A DNA stretch of 64,000 nt from Typha latifolia (lineage: Eukaryota; Streptophyta; Magnoliopsida; Poales; Typhaceae): contig CM034101.1 in the NCBI GenBank assembly GCA_019914945.1, positions 1 to 64,000 of the forward strand. Reading direction: 5' to 3'. The translations under genes were made by a program, and so were the position numbers. This document shows, piece after piece, positions 35,688 to 48,601 of the stretch (its first letter is position 1; every line of letters begins with the position of its first letter). The notes under the pieces were generated by a model. It was not told the DNA's origin. It did not search any database and worked only from the letters and a program-made list of their open reading frames with translations.

Positions 35688-38600
35688 CTCTCTTTCTCAC
35701 GGATCTCTTACTCTCTTTCTCCCCGGCGACTGAGTAGTGAGTTGATCTCCGTCTCTCCGGTTACCTCGACCTCCGGCGACGTTCTCCGACGACCTCGATC
35801 TCTGGCGACTTTCGGTAAGTTTTTTTTTCCCTTGTATAGCAGCACTGCAGCAACAAGCTGCTGCTGCGCTTGCTGTGCTGCAGCACTGCTGTTGCAGCAG
35901 GTGCTCAGCTGCTGCAACTTCAAAGCACAACAGCAGAAGCAGCAGCTTCTCTGCTGTAGCAGCACCTGGTGCTGCTTATGCAATTATGCCTCATAAATTT
36001 TAAATTATTTTATATTTTATTTTAATTTTTGTTTATGTTTTTTAGTTGCAGTCTTGCAGAGCTAAAATATCAATGGCTCCAAAAGAGAAGTCATATGATA
36101 CCGACATTGGGTGGCAACATTGTAGCACTATTGGGCAAGATAAAAGGCGCGTTAAATACAACTGGTGTGGAAAGGAAATGAGTGGTAGTGTTAGCCGTTT
36201 GAAAGAACATTTAGCTGGAATATAATTAATTTCTTAGTGTACTCTGGCATGGAGACAATATTTTTGAAGTCTGTGGATGCTACTGCTCATTTTAAAAATG
36301 CAGATTACATTTGTCAGTTGATGGATGAGGTAGTATAAGAAATTTTTGAAAAAAGAGTAGTCCAAGTGGTTACTGATAATGGGGCAAATTATAAAGCTGC
36401 TGAAAATTTACTGATGATTAAAAGACCTCATTTATATTGGACGCCATGTGTTGCACATTGTATTGATCTGATGTTAGAGGATATTGCAAAAGAGCCTGAA
36501 ATTGACATGGTCATATGTGAAAGTCAGAGGTTAACAAATTTTATATATAACCATGGTTGGGTTCTTAATTTACTCAGGCAGATGACTGGTGGTAGGGAGA
36601 TCATCAGACCCGGCGTCACTAGATTTGTAACTCACTTTTCAGCTTTGGAGAGCATCATGCGCTACAAGGATGATATTATGCGGATGTTTACATCACAGGA
36701 GTGGTCTATGAAAATTAAGAATATGAAATCTAAAGATAAATCTTTAGGTGAAACTTTGAAAAATATGACTCTTGAAAATACATTTTGGGATAATATTACA
36801 ATTGCCACCGCAGTATTTGAGCCTCTTGTCAAAGTATTATGACTTGTAGACAGTGATGACAAGTCTGAGATGGGTTTCTTATATGAGGCAATGGACATAG
36901 CTAAAAAATCAATAAAAAAAATATGAGCCAGAATTATAGGAAGTGGTGGAAGTTGATTGATTCTAGATGGAACAAACAACTACATAGAGATATACACGCT
37001 GCTGGTAAGCATGCTTTTAAGTTTTAAGTTTTAATTTACTTTTATTTATAAATATTTAAAAATTTGAATGCTTACAATTTTTAAATTTTTACAGGGTACT
37101 TTTTTAATCCAAGATTTCAATTCTCTAAAAATGTCAATAATGATAGTGAAGTCTTGTTGGGGGTTAGAAAGGTAATCAGCAAGCTTGAGCCTGATATTCA
37201 TAAACAAATCCTGTGCGATAAAAAAGTAAGTTATGATTCAATTAAATAATTTTATTATTATTTGTTTCAAGTTTTAACTTTCAATAATCAATATAAACAA
37301 TAAGCTAATAATATATTTCTAATTTTAGATGGAGAGATATAGATTGAGAGCTGGACAATTCAGTACTGCTAAAGTTGCTGCAGCTATATCTCATAACACT
37401 CCAGCTGAATGGTGGTCTATTTATGGATGGAAGGAGGCACCAAATTTGACTCCAATAGCAAAGAAGATTTTAAGTCAAACTGTGTCTTCATCACAGTGTG
37501 AAAGAAATTTGACTACTTTTTTCTTAATCCACACAAAAACACGCAACCGATTAACAATAGAAAGATTGGAGAAGTTAGTTTTTTGTCATTATAATATGAG
37601 ATTGAGAGAGAAATTTAAGAAAGACAGAAAATGAACAACTGATTGATTTAAATCATGTTTTTGATGAAGAAGACCCCTTGACTCCATGGATCAGAGAGAT
37701 AGACAGGGTATTAGATGACAGAGATAACCCATGGTTAGATGAAATATTAGGAGAGACCACGACGAGGGCAGAGGCTGGTACGAGTCATTCAGCAGCGAGA
37801 GATAGTATACCTACTAGTACTAGTCATAGTCCTGATGATACATATGGTGGTGAGATCATTCCATCTACATTTGTTGAGGAAAGTCAAGGAGGCATAAGGA
37901 GTGAAGACAGAGAAACTGAGGATATATATACATATTAGCGACGTCGTCATGAGATGCATTTTGGTTCCTATGATTATGGTACATCGAGTATTTATTGTTT
38001 GGAGCCATCACAACATCCATATACTAGTTATTATCCTCAGTATTCTCAGTATTCTCAGGCACAAGATCCAAATGCTGATTATTATCCTCCTCAAACGCAA
38101 GTCACACAACAAGATCCATACAATATGACTAGTATTATTATCATCCTCTTAAGAGAATTCCCACCAATTTCTCTAACCCATTTTCTACTCTAAAATTTGG
38201 AACACAAATGACTACTCATTCCCTAAATTTGATAAAATCCATTTCACGTAAAAGGGAAATACAAACATATATAATATTTAAACAGTTCGGGGAATGGAAT
38301 AGGGAATTTGATGTGAATTAATATCAAAGAATGGTTGGTTCGGACATCAGATCTTCATTGTTGATCAGACATCATGAGAAATGGACTTTGATTTTGAGGG
38401 CAATTTAATCTCTCTATGTTAGGAAATTTTAGTCTTTTTTATCCTTTAGAGTTTGCCTGTATAGAGGCATGGTATCTTCTTATTGGAGGTTAATGAATGT
38501 TTTGAGATTTAAGATCATCTATTTTGTTACGTTGGTGAATTCCAATACCCCGTTGGTGGATTTCGCGAGTTTGTTATTTTGTTCTTCTCCTATCATTGTC

Positions 38601-41600
38601 CTATATCAATACGTTCTCCAAATAAAAAACCCAATTCTCTAAATTTAGAGAATTTGACTAGAGAAACTGATGGAAATGTTCTAAAGTATGTGGAGAAGTT
38701 TCCAAGAAAATTGAATGTTTCTGAAAAATCCATGGACTATTGACTCAACAGTCCAAAATAAAAGAAATGAGGATCCGCATGAACCACCCTTGAAATATTG
38801 TATTGAGGAGTACTGTTATTCAGCCTCAGATAAAATTAACCAATTCAACTCACCACTTTCTCTGCAAAAGTTGCAGAGCAAAAATCACTACAAAGAAAAG
38901 AGCAAGTAGAAATTACATCACCAATGCAGCTAAAAGCACTTTTTATGTAGATGACATAGATTACTAATCTCTCTTTACCAAATAATAGGAGTCATAACCA
39001 TCAAGCCCCTACTTAGTTCATGAATCATAAACCAGATATGCCCAATCTATTTGAAGTGATGCCACTTTTTCAAGAAAATAGATAACCTATTCCACTCCAT
39101 TCAGCTGGTCAAATTCCTCAACTTCTTTGATTGACCAAAATGATCTAATGGATTTATTCTGCTACTTATGCCGGCCTATCCCCCCAACCCCTCCATTCCA
39201 ATATCCAAATGACAAAGATTGAAACTTACCTCAAAGATGTCTAAATATTTTATGTTGGTTAACCAAGTCAATCAAATATGAAGAACTAGTTGCTTGCATC
39301 CATTCAGATTTACAGGGTTTAGAAATATGAGGAATGCTCTAACTCCACATGCATGAAAGTTTGTTTGAATATCATCTTATACTGATCAAATGTATGTGAC
39401 ATTGACTGAAGCACAGCCCACAACTACAGAAATTAGAACTCATTCAAGAAAGTTAGGGATCAAGTGTGAATGCTTTCAATTAAATCCCAAAGTTCAAATT
39501 CCCAAAATCTTAGTCTGTAAAAGTGCTTCTAGTACAAGATTCTGTCATGTTGTTTTGAAACGATGCATGATTAGTGTAATCTAAAGATGCTAGCTTGCAT
39601 AAGATAATAAATTCACCTTTAGTGCGACGTAACATTATTGTCTTCAGGACAGCTTGAAGCTTTTTGTAGCCATTAGTGGGATTCCTGCTGATTGGCACCT
39701 TTATCATGGAGCAGAATGACTTGTAAACAGCATAAGGATCATATCTGAGAAATCTAAAATAGCTGTAAAGATCATCAACTGCATTTTGTATGGGGGTGCC
39801 AGACAAGCACCACCTTCGTTTGGCTCGCAAACCCCAACATGCCCTAGCAACTTGAGTCCTGTGATTCTTAATGCTTTGTGCTTCATCCAGTATAACCCTG
39901 AACCATGCAACTCTTCCAAGAGGTCTAGTAGCAGACTCAAGCAAAGCATTCTCCATTATGTTCCCATCTTTTAGATTTTTGGAACTTGAATTTTTCCTCT
40001 TTTTACCACTTAAAGATCCCATGGGCTGACCAAATGCATCATGCTTCCCTTTCTCCTCATCATCTTTATCAACAAGTGGCTGCTTTGGGACTTCCATGCT
40101 TACTATAGCATATGTGGTTAGTACAACATCATACTTGGCAAGCTCATAGGGATCCTTTGTTCTATTACTTCCATGATATACTAAAAATGATAAATTAGCT
40201 TTGCCAGTAACTTTGTTTTGCAGTTCCTCAGCCCACTGTCGAAGAACACTTGTGGGGCAAACAACCAAAGTTCCGGCAGCTGGTCTGCTCTTCACCATCA
40301 TAATAGGGTTCTCCCTCTTCACTGGACAACTCGTATCAGCTGGACTAGAAATTCGTGGATGCTTAGTAGCACCAGGCTCTGAGACATCAGCAATATCATC
40401 GTCTTCCAGGTTCAATGCTTCATAATTATTTTGCTTGTCCATTCCAGAAGATCGAAATGATGATGATCTCTCCATCAAAATTAGTGCTATTGTAGATACT
40501 GTTTTACCCAAACCCTACGGTAGTGGATACCAATTAAAATTGTCTAGCGTTCTTTAGCAATAGAGAGAGAAAAAATGATCGACAAACCTGATCATCTGCG
40601 AGAATCCCACCAGAGCAGTGTAAGCTGGCAGTCTCCTTTTGCATCATCCATGATAAAGCTATTCGCTGTGAAAAATGATGTGTTTGTCATAAAGAGGAAA
40701 ATCAACAGTGAATTAGACCATATAAAGGTAAATCCAACTCAGACCTGGTGTCTCAGAAGAGGAACAGCTAAAACTCCTTCAGGTGGGCTGGCTTCAGACT
40801 TCGGCTGAGAAAGATCCTGTCATACAACTCCAAAGGTTAGTCCAACATATCCTACAATGCGAGGAAACAGAGCAGAACAGTTGAAATAGGAGCCACAAAA
40901 AAGAACTAGGAATCAAATTATAGGAAAACTCATTCATATTTCATTATTTCCATGCATTTCATGACGATAATTCAAACCATATTAAGAATGGTTAAAAGTC
41001 TTAAGATGCTCACAGAAAATGTAATACCAGGTTGCAGAGAAATATAAGATATATTTAGGATGATGTATGAAGAATAACAAAAGCTAATTTAAAATCTACA
41101 ACTCCAAGAGTTCAGTTATCCTGTCAAGTACTCCTCTTTCTCTTTGGCTAAATATTATATCTTCCTAGAAAATAACTGAGGAAAAGGAGGATACAATCGG
41201 AAAATAAAAATTGAGTGGGTGGGGCCAATTAGTTAACTCAAAATCTGAACTAAGATAGTAAGAGGCTTTAAGCCCTACCTCCCTGCAATAGCTTTATGCA
41301 AAAACACTATTTAAAAGGATACAAAACATAAACTTAATGTAATCTCAAATCTGATTTTCATGTCAATATCATTGTAGAGGTAGGTTGGAATAACTTTTAC
41401 CATTGACTGACTGAATGTGCATTACTTAATAGCTTTGAAAATGAAGAGGAAGATGGATATAGAAAAGCAAGAACAAAGAAGATAGAGAGTAAACATAAGT
41501 AGCAATTGCTCACTAACTCAAAAAATTATACATCATTAGGTACTTGGCAAATTATACATCCCTAAGCCATTCAAACAAGGTTTTTATGATATTGACCATA

Positions 41601-44417
41601 GGGAATCAATAGTCGAGCAAATTAGCCATCTGCAGGGATGTAGCATTGGAGAATATTTGGTCAAAGGGCAACCTTGGGAAATGATTGGTCCCATATTCTC
41701 TGTTTAATGCCACATAAAAGCAAAAGGTTATATATTAGGGCCTTATTCTCTAATTCAGTAACCAAACAACAAACTAACTTTTTTCTCCTAATCAAATTCA
41801 ATACCTAATAAATAAATAGACAATAATATATAAATTTTAATATTTTTTCAAATTAATTAGACATGACTCAAATCTATCAATTTCTTGTCTTGTCAATCTT
41901 AACTCTCCTCTCTTTCAAAATATTCATATTTTGTATTATAAATATATCGTCTTATATGGATGTGTCAAATCATATCCAGTCAAACCTCACTTCCCTCTCC
42001 CTCCTCTTTCTTCTCTCTCACCAAGGACTATCAAATCATGTCCAATCAAGTCTCTCTCCTTTTAAATATACTTAAGCCCACAAATGGCTAGTATAGACAT
42101 TATATAAGCCGGCAAATTCTTTCAAATATGCACTTAAGCTCGCAAATGACTTATAAATATCATAAACCGGCAAATTCTTTCAAATATGCACCTAAGCCTG
42201 CAAATAGCTGTATAATATTATAATAGTATAATATTATAACATTATAATATTCATATATTACACGACACCAAATAATATCCATATATTATAATAATGACCA
42301 CTATCATGACATGAAAAGGGTATATTCATCTATCAAATTTATATATTATCTATTTCCCTCCGAAACTAATAATTTTTTAACTTTTTCACATCACATTATA
42401 AATAATAAATACACTCTTAGCCTACTTCAAAACCAAATATCAAATTACCTTAGCCTAATTCAAGATATCTAAATCAAAACTAAGAAATGGGGTCAGCTAA
42501 TCTAGTTCAGAGCTTAATCTCAAACCGAACAAGGCGCAGAGTAATAGATATTATAAAACTAACCAGAAGAAACAGAGACGATTGTTTATAAATTACCGCG
42601 AAGAATCTACACAAAAAATTATAATTCTAATTAAGTAAGACAGAACAAAAAATGCAGCAAAACATTTTCTTGCTAAAAAAGATATATAAGAACCATGTTT
42701 CAATTCTGAAAGAAAACGAACAGCATTGTAGACATTCATTAGTTCTGCAAGTTAAATATAATCATCAGATTAAAAGAGCATGTTGACTAACCTGCAATGC
42801 AAGACGAAAAGTTAGTCTCTCATCTTCCTTAAACCTCATGCCTCCTAATTGGGGAATATATGGGTCACCATATACAGATTGTTGAGACACTGGATAAAGC
42901 TTTCTATGGACTGGTAGAAGCTGTGGCTGGGCAGGATCACTGATATCATCAAGAATACACAAATCGGCGTCATCATCGTCATCCACACTTGAACAGCTTC
43001 TTGCAGGATTCCTCTGAGCAATATTACTACCTTTAGGAACATTATGTTGTTTATGGCAAGATGAAAGCATCTCATCTCGCCTCGCGTTCTCTGAGGATGT
43101 GACTTGCTTCTCGCTATAGAGGTACACATCAGAATCAGCCAAAAAATGTCTTGTTGTATGAGCTAAAGATCTATGAACATTTTCAGAGGAAGAGTTTCTA
43201 CTTGAGGGTAGTGGCGAAGAATCTGTACTAGATTCGCTCCTAAAAAATATATCCTCATAATGGTTCCTGTCATAAGATAAAGTTCCTGATGAAGATGCAT
43301 CAAAATCTGAGAGCGGGCGCTCTGACAAAGAGGTATCAATTAATCCTTCCTGCGTATGTAACTGCATCTCACTGCTTATACATAAATTTTGAGACAGAAG
43401 CAGCTGATTCTTCCATTTATCATCCTTCAGGTGAATCATTGGTTCCTTTTTATATGATACAAATGGCTGAGAAATTTGTTCCGGCAGGAACTGGCCTAAT
43501 CCAATTTCGATGTTATTAGTAGCAGATTCTCTATTTAATGTCAAACAACTACCATCTGCATTGCACAGTATGTCAGTCGCCTCACCAAAGTCAACCTCAG
43601 AATGAAATGTATCTGCTAAATTTGCATCATTCCCAATACATGGATGTCTTGTCATTGATGCACAAAGATTTCTTTCTTCCACAACAGAACTGGGAATCGG
43701 ACCTGTCTTTATAGCATCACTTAAACCAAATTTCTCTGTCAACATATTCCGCAATGATTCTGCAATAACAATATGGAGACAACTTTTAGTGGCCCAACAA
43801 ATTACCATATTATTAAGTGAACTACAGCAACAAACAAAGAACACTCACCTGTTCCACCATTTTGCAGCAAACAGAGAGCTGACATATTACTTGCATCTGA
43901 TTCAGACTCTCTCACACCTTGTTGTAATGAAATTTCACCATTCATTTGCTCAAAGTCCCTTCCTTCATCTCCATCTAGGAAGAAGTCATTCCCAAAATCT
44001 TCATATTGTAATGGAGGTGAACTTGCTCCTTCAGCAGCACCAACGGGCACACTAAAACTTGCTGTATTATTCAGCAACAGTTGGCAGTCAATATTGCCAG
44101 TTAACAAATTATCAAAGGAATCAATAACTGAACCAATAGATAGAGAGTTGGATGGTACAGTTGAACATAACCAGTTTGGTGAGTAACCTGAAGGAGAAGT
44201 GTGAAAGCTCCTAGAGAAAGTATGTTGTGTACCATCAGTGATTGGAAGAGAGTAAGAGCTAGAAGTTAAGTGGTTAAAACTCTCTTCAGCTTGGTAAAGC
44301 CCTGAGAAAGTTTCTTTTAGGCAGTCTGATGCCCCCATAGTACACTGACTAGATCCTAGTTCTTTACCAAAACCCTCCAAATCTTCTGAATTTTCAGAAA
44401 CATTTAACCAATGGTGT

Positions 44418-44462
<45 letters not shown>

Positions 44463-46434
44463 CAGGTGAGGCCTTATAATTTAACACCCGAAAAAAAAAA
44501 AAATAAGGTTTCACCATGTTTTACCTTCTTTCAATTGAAAGACCTTCTCCGAACCAATAGGATCAGCCTCTGGTGTCCGTTGGACTAAACTTTTTTGAGC
44601 GATCTGTAGATTATTTAGCAAAAACAATCATAGTTTATTGCATTATGAAGACGGAAAAGTTTGCAACAATAAAACATAATTAATTCACAAGTCAAAACAA
44701 ATAACATATGACTGAGCGATGTATTGATGAGTGGATTTATAAGACTTACGGGTGCAAATAGCTCGTGAGACAAAATACAAGCTCAAGCTTGACACATTTA
44801 TACATGAGTTGAGCTTATTTTGGCTCATCTAATCTTGAGCCAAGCACAAAAAGCTTGTGAGCAGTCCTCCCCAGAGACTGCTCACCAATGAAGTCACCAG
44901 GGTTACAGGTATTTTTCACTTTATTATATGAATATTAATCAATCTCCAAATCATAAAATGCTATTTTACATGAGACAAGTAAAATTCATTTCAACTAACA
45001 TTTGCAGAAATACAGAACTAATATGAAAAAATTGTACAACCTCAAGCTTGGTTAGTTTGTCAATGAAGCTAATTGACAGAGGATTATCGAACCAAACTTC
45101 AAGCCAATGAATATCTCTCATAGAGGCATTCTCCCCAATAACATTATTTATGTTCTGTGGATCTCATGACGCGTAATCAATAATATTAACCAAATTGCAA
45201 AACAATAATGGCTCATGAAATGTATTAAGACGTTAACCAAATTTCAAGCCAATAATAGGCATTCTCCTCAATGGCATTACTTAATATTACGGATCTATGA
45301 AATTTATTCCCATGAAATCAAAGACTAACATATTATGGCAATGGATTTATGTAACCAACTAATAACAAATATTGGCAAATTTCTTCCATATTCATCTCCA
45401 TTTAACCAAGTTACCCTTTCTGGATTTTATGCAGCTTCCATTCCATCAACTTCATTTTTCAATACAAAAGCAGTACAAAACTTTCATGTAGAAAAGCTTG
45501 ATATTCCGCTTCACAATACAAATCCATAAAAGGGAAAATTCGTGGGCCCCCTTCTTTACTCCTGCAAGCATCCCAAGTATACTTAAAAATCAACGTTATA
45601 GTGCACTATGCAACTACCACCTAGAAACACATAATGAAGTATTTGACCTAGCAATTCTTTTGTAGTCAGATACAGTGACCCTGAAGTATCTAGGATTCTA
45701 TGGCTAACGAAAGGGCAAGAGGAGCCACAGCATTATCCCCTTATAAGACGCACTTCCTCAAAGGGTCAGAATCTGGCCAGACAAAATTTAAGATACCTTA
45801 GCCTAATTATTAAGCAGAGCAAATGATGTCAAGCAACTCTGCTAGATCTATGTTACTATAAGTGGAAAAGAGGCTACCAAGAGAAAGTAAAACAAAATAT
45901 CCTACGCACTGTGCCACTGGAATGAGTCATTTGGTCACTCCTAACGACAATTCTCATGAAGTTCGTATGATTTAGTGAAGAACAGGATAACCTCTTCCGT
46001 TTACTTAAAAAATTATGGCACAGAAGGGTCAGAATTCCATCTCTAACCCACCAAAGCTTCCATATCATTATGTTATTCTTCCTTCCCATGCTAGCACACA
46101 AAGTGAACAGGGCCATAGCAGGTAACAGCAGATAACCAATGAGCAAAGAAAAATAGATTTAGTTTCAAAATCAGAGAGAACTATGCACTCGTCGAGAAAT
46201 CAAGAATTAAGACAGAGAACCAAAATTGTTGATATACTACGGCGAAAAGTTAAAGATCAAATAGAGGAGGGCAAGATCTGAGGTACTCACAGGAGAAAAG
46301 GTCTGCGATGGGGGAGGTTCTTCGTCGAGGATGGCAAAGAAATCACCGAGGCTGATGGATAGATTGTCGTTGTATACGGCATCGTTAACAAGATCGGGAT
46401 CCGAATCGAAGGAGGGGACTCGAGGATTCAGCAT
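30881..46434 (-). CDS. SNF2-family helicase with RING finger (CHR27/CHR28-like, SMARCA3/RAD5 group)
   Basis: Twelve in-phase exons: 46434-46291, 44603-44525, 44385-43849, 43759-42792, 40816-40745, 40665-40588, 40514-39617, 34941-34811, 34180-33959, 33137-32526, 32422-32213 and 30985-30881, giving 1351 residues. A long acidic/Ser-rich N-terminus is followed by the SNF2 ATPase: [13 protein letters not shown] (619-631), DEAQ box (836-839), LSGTPIQN and [14 protein letters not shown]3HC4 RING sits between the helicase lobes (C1039 to C1079) and is split by intron 9. Lobe 2 follows, with [29 protein letters not shown] and [12 protein letters not shown]. This order identifies the RAD5/SMARCA3 group, and the closest match I recognise is Arabidopsis CHR28/CHR27 (FRG1/2), nuclear proteins that aid RNA-directed DNA methylation. 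Intron 7 is 4675 bases and contains an hAT relic; intron 4 is about 2 kb and contains transposon-like DNA. The catalytic motifs are intact. Confidence 0.92.
35603..35700 (+). repeat. CT/TTTC-rich tract in hAT leader
   Basis: A pyrimidine run includes (TTTC)n at 35651-35687. It lies just upstream of the putative hAT transcript leader. Confidence 0.85.
36073..36225 (+). pseudogene. BED zinc-finger fragment of hAT transposase
   Basis: Fifty codons from ATG to TAA. The BED pattern is recognisable in [20 protein letters not shown] and [14 protein letters not shown]. The expected first zinc-binding cysteine, two residues before the conserved Cys, is Tyr, so zinc binding is probably lost. The stop falls where a living transposase would continue into the core. 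Confidence 0.7.
36226..36960 (+). pseudogene. Transposase core (DUF659-like) fragment of hAT element
   Basis: The open part 36366-36842 covers [32 protein letters not shown] and [17 protein letters not shown], all standard in plant DUF659 hAT transposases. In-frame stops at about 36337 and 36841, plus others near 36923, break the frame on either side. The DN of VTDNGANY corresponds to a catalytic aspartate region in the RNase H-like fold. Confidence 0.75.
37329..37634 (+). pseudogene. hATC dimerisation-domain fragment
   Basis: About 100 residues contain [26 protein letters not shown] and [20 protein letters not shown], the hAT C-terminal dimerisation motif. It is separated from the core by intron-like AT-rich sequence. 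A Tyr/Gln-rich stretch with repeated YSQ near 38036-38060 follows, as in related plant transposases. Confidence 0.8.
41736..42534. mobile_element. Putative PIF/Harbinger-like MITE in intron 4 of the SNF2 gene
   Basis: The left end reads TTAGGGCCTTATTCTCTAATTC and the inverted right end GCCTTGTTCGGTTTGAGATT, both of the GGGCCTT(G)TTCGGTT type found on plant Harbinger-like MITEs with TTA target duplications. The right end has lost the expected GGCCC-TAA border. The interior is AT-rich with tandem repeats and contains no transposase. Confidence 0.45.
42058..42224. repeat. 58-base tandem repeat inside the MITE
   Basis: The unit CCGGCAAATTCTTTCAAATA begins at 42109 and again at 42167, a 58-base period. 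A third, more diverged copy lies just upstream at 42058-42108 (TTTTAAATATACTTAAGCCC), and the last copy fades into AT-rich DNA. Confidence 0.75.
44421..44461. repeat. (AG)n microsatellite in SNF2 intron 2
   Basis: Twenty AG units lie just upstream (in gene orientation) of exon 3 of the SNF2 gene. On the coding strand the run is (CT)n, so it extends the polypyrimidine region near the 44386 acceptor by about 35 bases. Confidence 0.9.
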
Positions 46435-46762
46435 CGCAAAAGATCATGTGGAACGCAAGACCTTAAAAGGCACCTTCTTCCGTCCTCCTTTCTCCTCTCC
46501 CCCAATCCAAATTCTTCAAATAGCTTCCTCGCTTTCCTCGAAGCCCTAATTCGATGTATACATATATAAGATCGAGACAGAAAAAGAGAGAAGAGGAACG
46601 TGGAGGGAAGAATCGCAGGCGAGATGGAGTTGGGCGAGTTTTAATAGGAAGAAGGTGGAAGAGCCGAAGATCGAAGATGGGAAAGCAAAGGAAAAAAGAG
46701 GGAAGAAGAGTTGGTGAGGGACGAAAAAGATGGGGGCATGTATTTGTATATTATTGTTCTCA

Positions 46763-46792
<30 letters not shown>
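46763..46792. repeat. (ATA)n microsatellite
   Basis: About ten ATA/AAT units lie about 330 bases upstream of the SNF2 gene start codon. Confidence 0.9.
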
Positions 46793-46793
<1 letters not shown>

Positions 46794-47697
46794 TGAATAA
46801 CAATAATTTCCGAGTGGTTTCCCGAATCACGCGTCAACCCAAGTGATAAACGAAATTAACGAGGCCAGTATTTATAACGAAATTGGTTTACCACCCACGA
46901 GCTCGCATTGGATTCTAATTGGACTCGGACACATACTAATCCATGGAATCCAACGTACAGTTAGTTCACGGGTATCTTTTGAGTATATAACAGCCCGTGT
47001 ATATTTTCCTACAACCTGATTTATCATACAATACATATTATAACCAATTGGATACGACCCAGCTTCTCGGAGCGGATCATGCCAAATGCTGGATTATAGA
47101 ATACAAATTTTGCGGTTGCCGGTGATTGATAGCCACTGTATATGACTTCTTTTTTCATTTCTATATTACATATACAAACATGCATGCACCAGACTCTAAG
47201 GTCAAATTGCTTCGTTGTTAACTATAATAGAGAATGATTTGCACCGTAAATTTATTATAATCTCTAGTTTTGCATCTCTATCCATTTTAGTTCCTTTTTC
47301 ATCTTTATTCGTTCCAGTTATAAAAATAATACTACTATTCATTTCTCTCTTTTCTTTACATATATTAAATATACAAACCCACATCGTCTATAATATTAAA
47401 TGACATATCACGTACTCTCATTTTTAGTTTTATTCTCGTGAAAAAAAAAAATTTGTCTACTTTACGGAGAGATAGGGACAATAAAAATATGAAATAGATA
47501 CTATTTCTCTATTATTCTCGTGCCAGAATAGTAACACTTTATTCATTTTCTTTTCAATGCCAACAAAGAGTTTTTTAATAAGCTTTCTCTTTCTCTTTCA
47601 CCTCTTTAATGAAAAAACTTTGCTAAAAAAAACTATTATCTCAATATCACTATGTATATAATAGTGTATGATCTCTACCTATTGCCTCTAGAATTCA
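46793..47697. other. AT-rich spacer upstream of the SNF2 gene
   Basis: The part nearest 46.8 kb probably holds the promoter of the minus-strand SNF2 gene. The remainder is AT-rich with no coding content recognised. Confidence 0.45.
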
Positions 47698-48601
47698 GAC
47701 ATTTATATGGAAACTAAATTGAAATCGGTTGCCAACCAAAATAAGCTAATCAAATATCGTATGTCGGATAACTCTCTGTGTGACATGTTGAAAATTAATA
47801 TTAAAACTACCAGGTATATCTTTATGGATTGTGAAATGGCCAAACAATTGTGGAATCTCGGTATGTCCATTTTTTGATTAGCTTATGGAAGGTAAAAACC
47901 TTCCTAAGGACAAATGCAATCTTTTGGATGAACGACTATAAATTTAACTCCTCACTAATTTTCACTTATACTTATCGAAGGAAAATGATTTTTATGACTA
48001 TGGATTACTTACGGCCAAACAATAATATTATTACCAATGCTAATAATCCCTCTTTGCCACTCTACCTAATCATGGTTAGGTTAAATTTAACTGTGATGAT
48101 TCTGTGGATCAATTAGCCAATAAAGATGGAGTAAGTTGGATATTCAGAAATTCTTATTGTGACATTTTATTGGTAGGTGGGGACGCCGGTAAGATGTAAT
48201 AATGCTATTATGACAGAAGCTTGGGTCTTCATAGAGGCTTTGGTACAAGCTAGTAGTCTAAGCATGCAAAATCTCTGTATTGAAACTGATTTGTATATCT
48301 TGATGAGCTCCATAAAAAATAGTGCAAATTCTTGGACTTATGGAACTTGATAATAGATATTAGAATCTTACCATCGGCTTTTGACTATACGATCATCAAA
48401 CACAATTAATATGGCAGCCAACTAGCTAGCTAACCATATGCTATCAACGTCTACTAATTTTTTATGGAAGAGCTTAGACTTTTTTTAGTTCATTTTAATT
48501 TTATGTAAATATGCCACTGGTACCTTGTACAAGCAAAAAAGCCTGTTGTAGCCTTTTGGGCTTCTTGCTTCTAGATTAATAAATTTCTCCTTTAAAAAAA
48601 G
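47698..48601 (+). mobile_element. 3' end of a dead LINE (zf-RVT and RNase H remnants, poly-A tail)
   Basis: Across shifted frames the order is FIWKLN.NRLPTKIS (zf-RVT start), RYIFMDCEMAKQLWNL (zf-RVT end), KFNCDDSVDQLANKDGVSW, AIMTEAWVFIEALVQASSL, LCIETDLYILMSSIKNS and, near the end, AANWLANHM. This is the C-terminal half of a plant LINE ORF2 with its RNase H-like domain. Stops and frameshifts are frequent. The 3' end has TAATAAATTTCTCC followed by an A-run at 48594-48601, as expected for a LINE tail. Confidence 0.75.

Larger units (their letters stand above)
35500..38190 (+). mobile_element. Decayed hAT-superfamily transposon with BED, DUF659 and hATC pieces
   Basis: The element lies in intron 7 of the SNF2 gene on the opposite strand. 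A CT-rich tract (35603-35700) precedes a leader with a donor-like GTAAGT at about 35815 and a CAG/CTG-rich stretch. A 50-codon open piece at 36073-36225 is a BED zinc finger whose first cysteine is replaced by Tyr (VKYNWCGK). The DUF659-like transposase core continues at about 36226-36960, with [16 protein letters not shown] and [15 protein letters not shown], broken by stops near 36337 and 36841. A hATC dimerisation domain follows at 37329-37634 ([20 protein letters not shown]) and a Tyr/Gln-rich tail to about 38190. Multiple stops make it non-functional. The ends are uncertain: the 5' limit is my guess from a GC-rich boundary, and no inverted-repeat pair was found. Confidence 0.8.
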
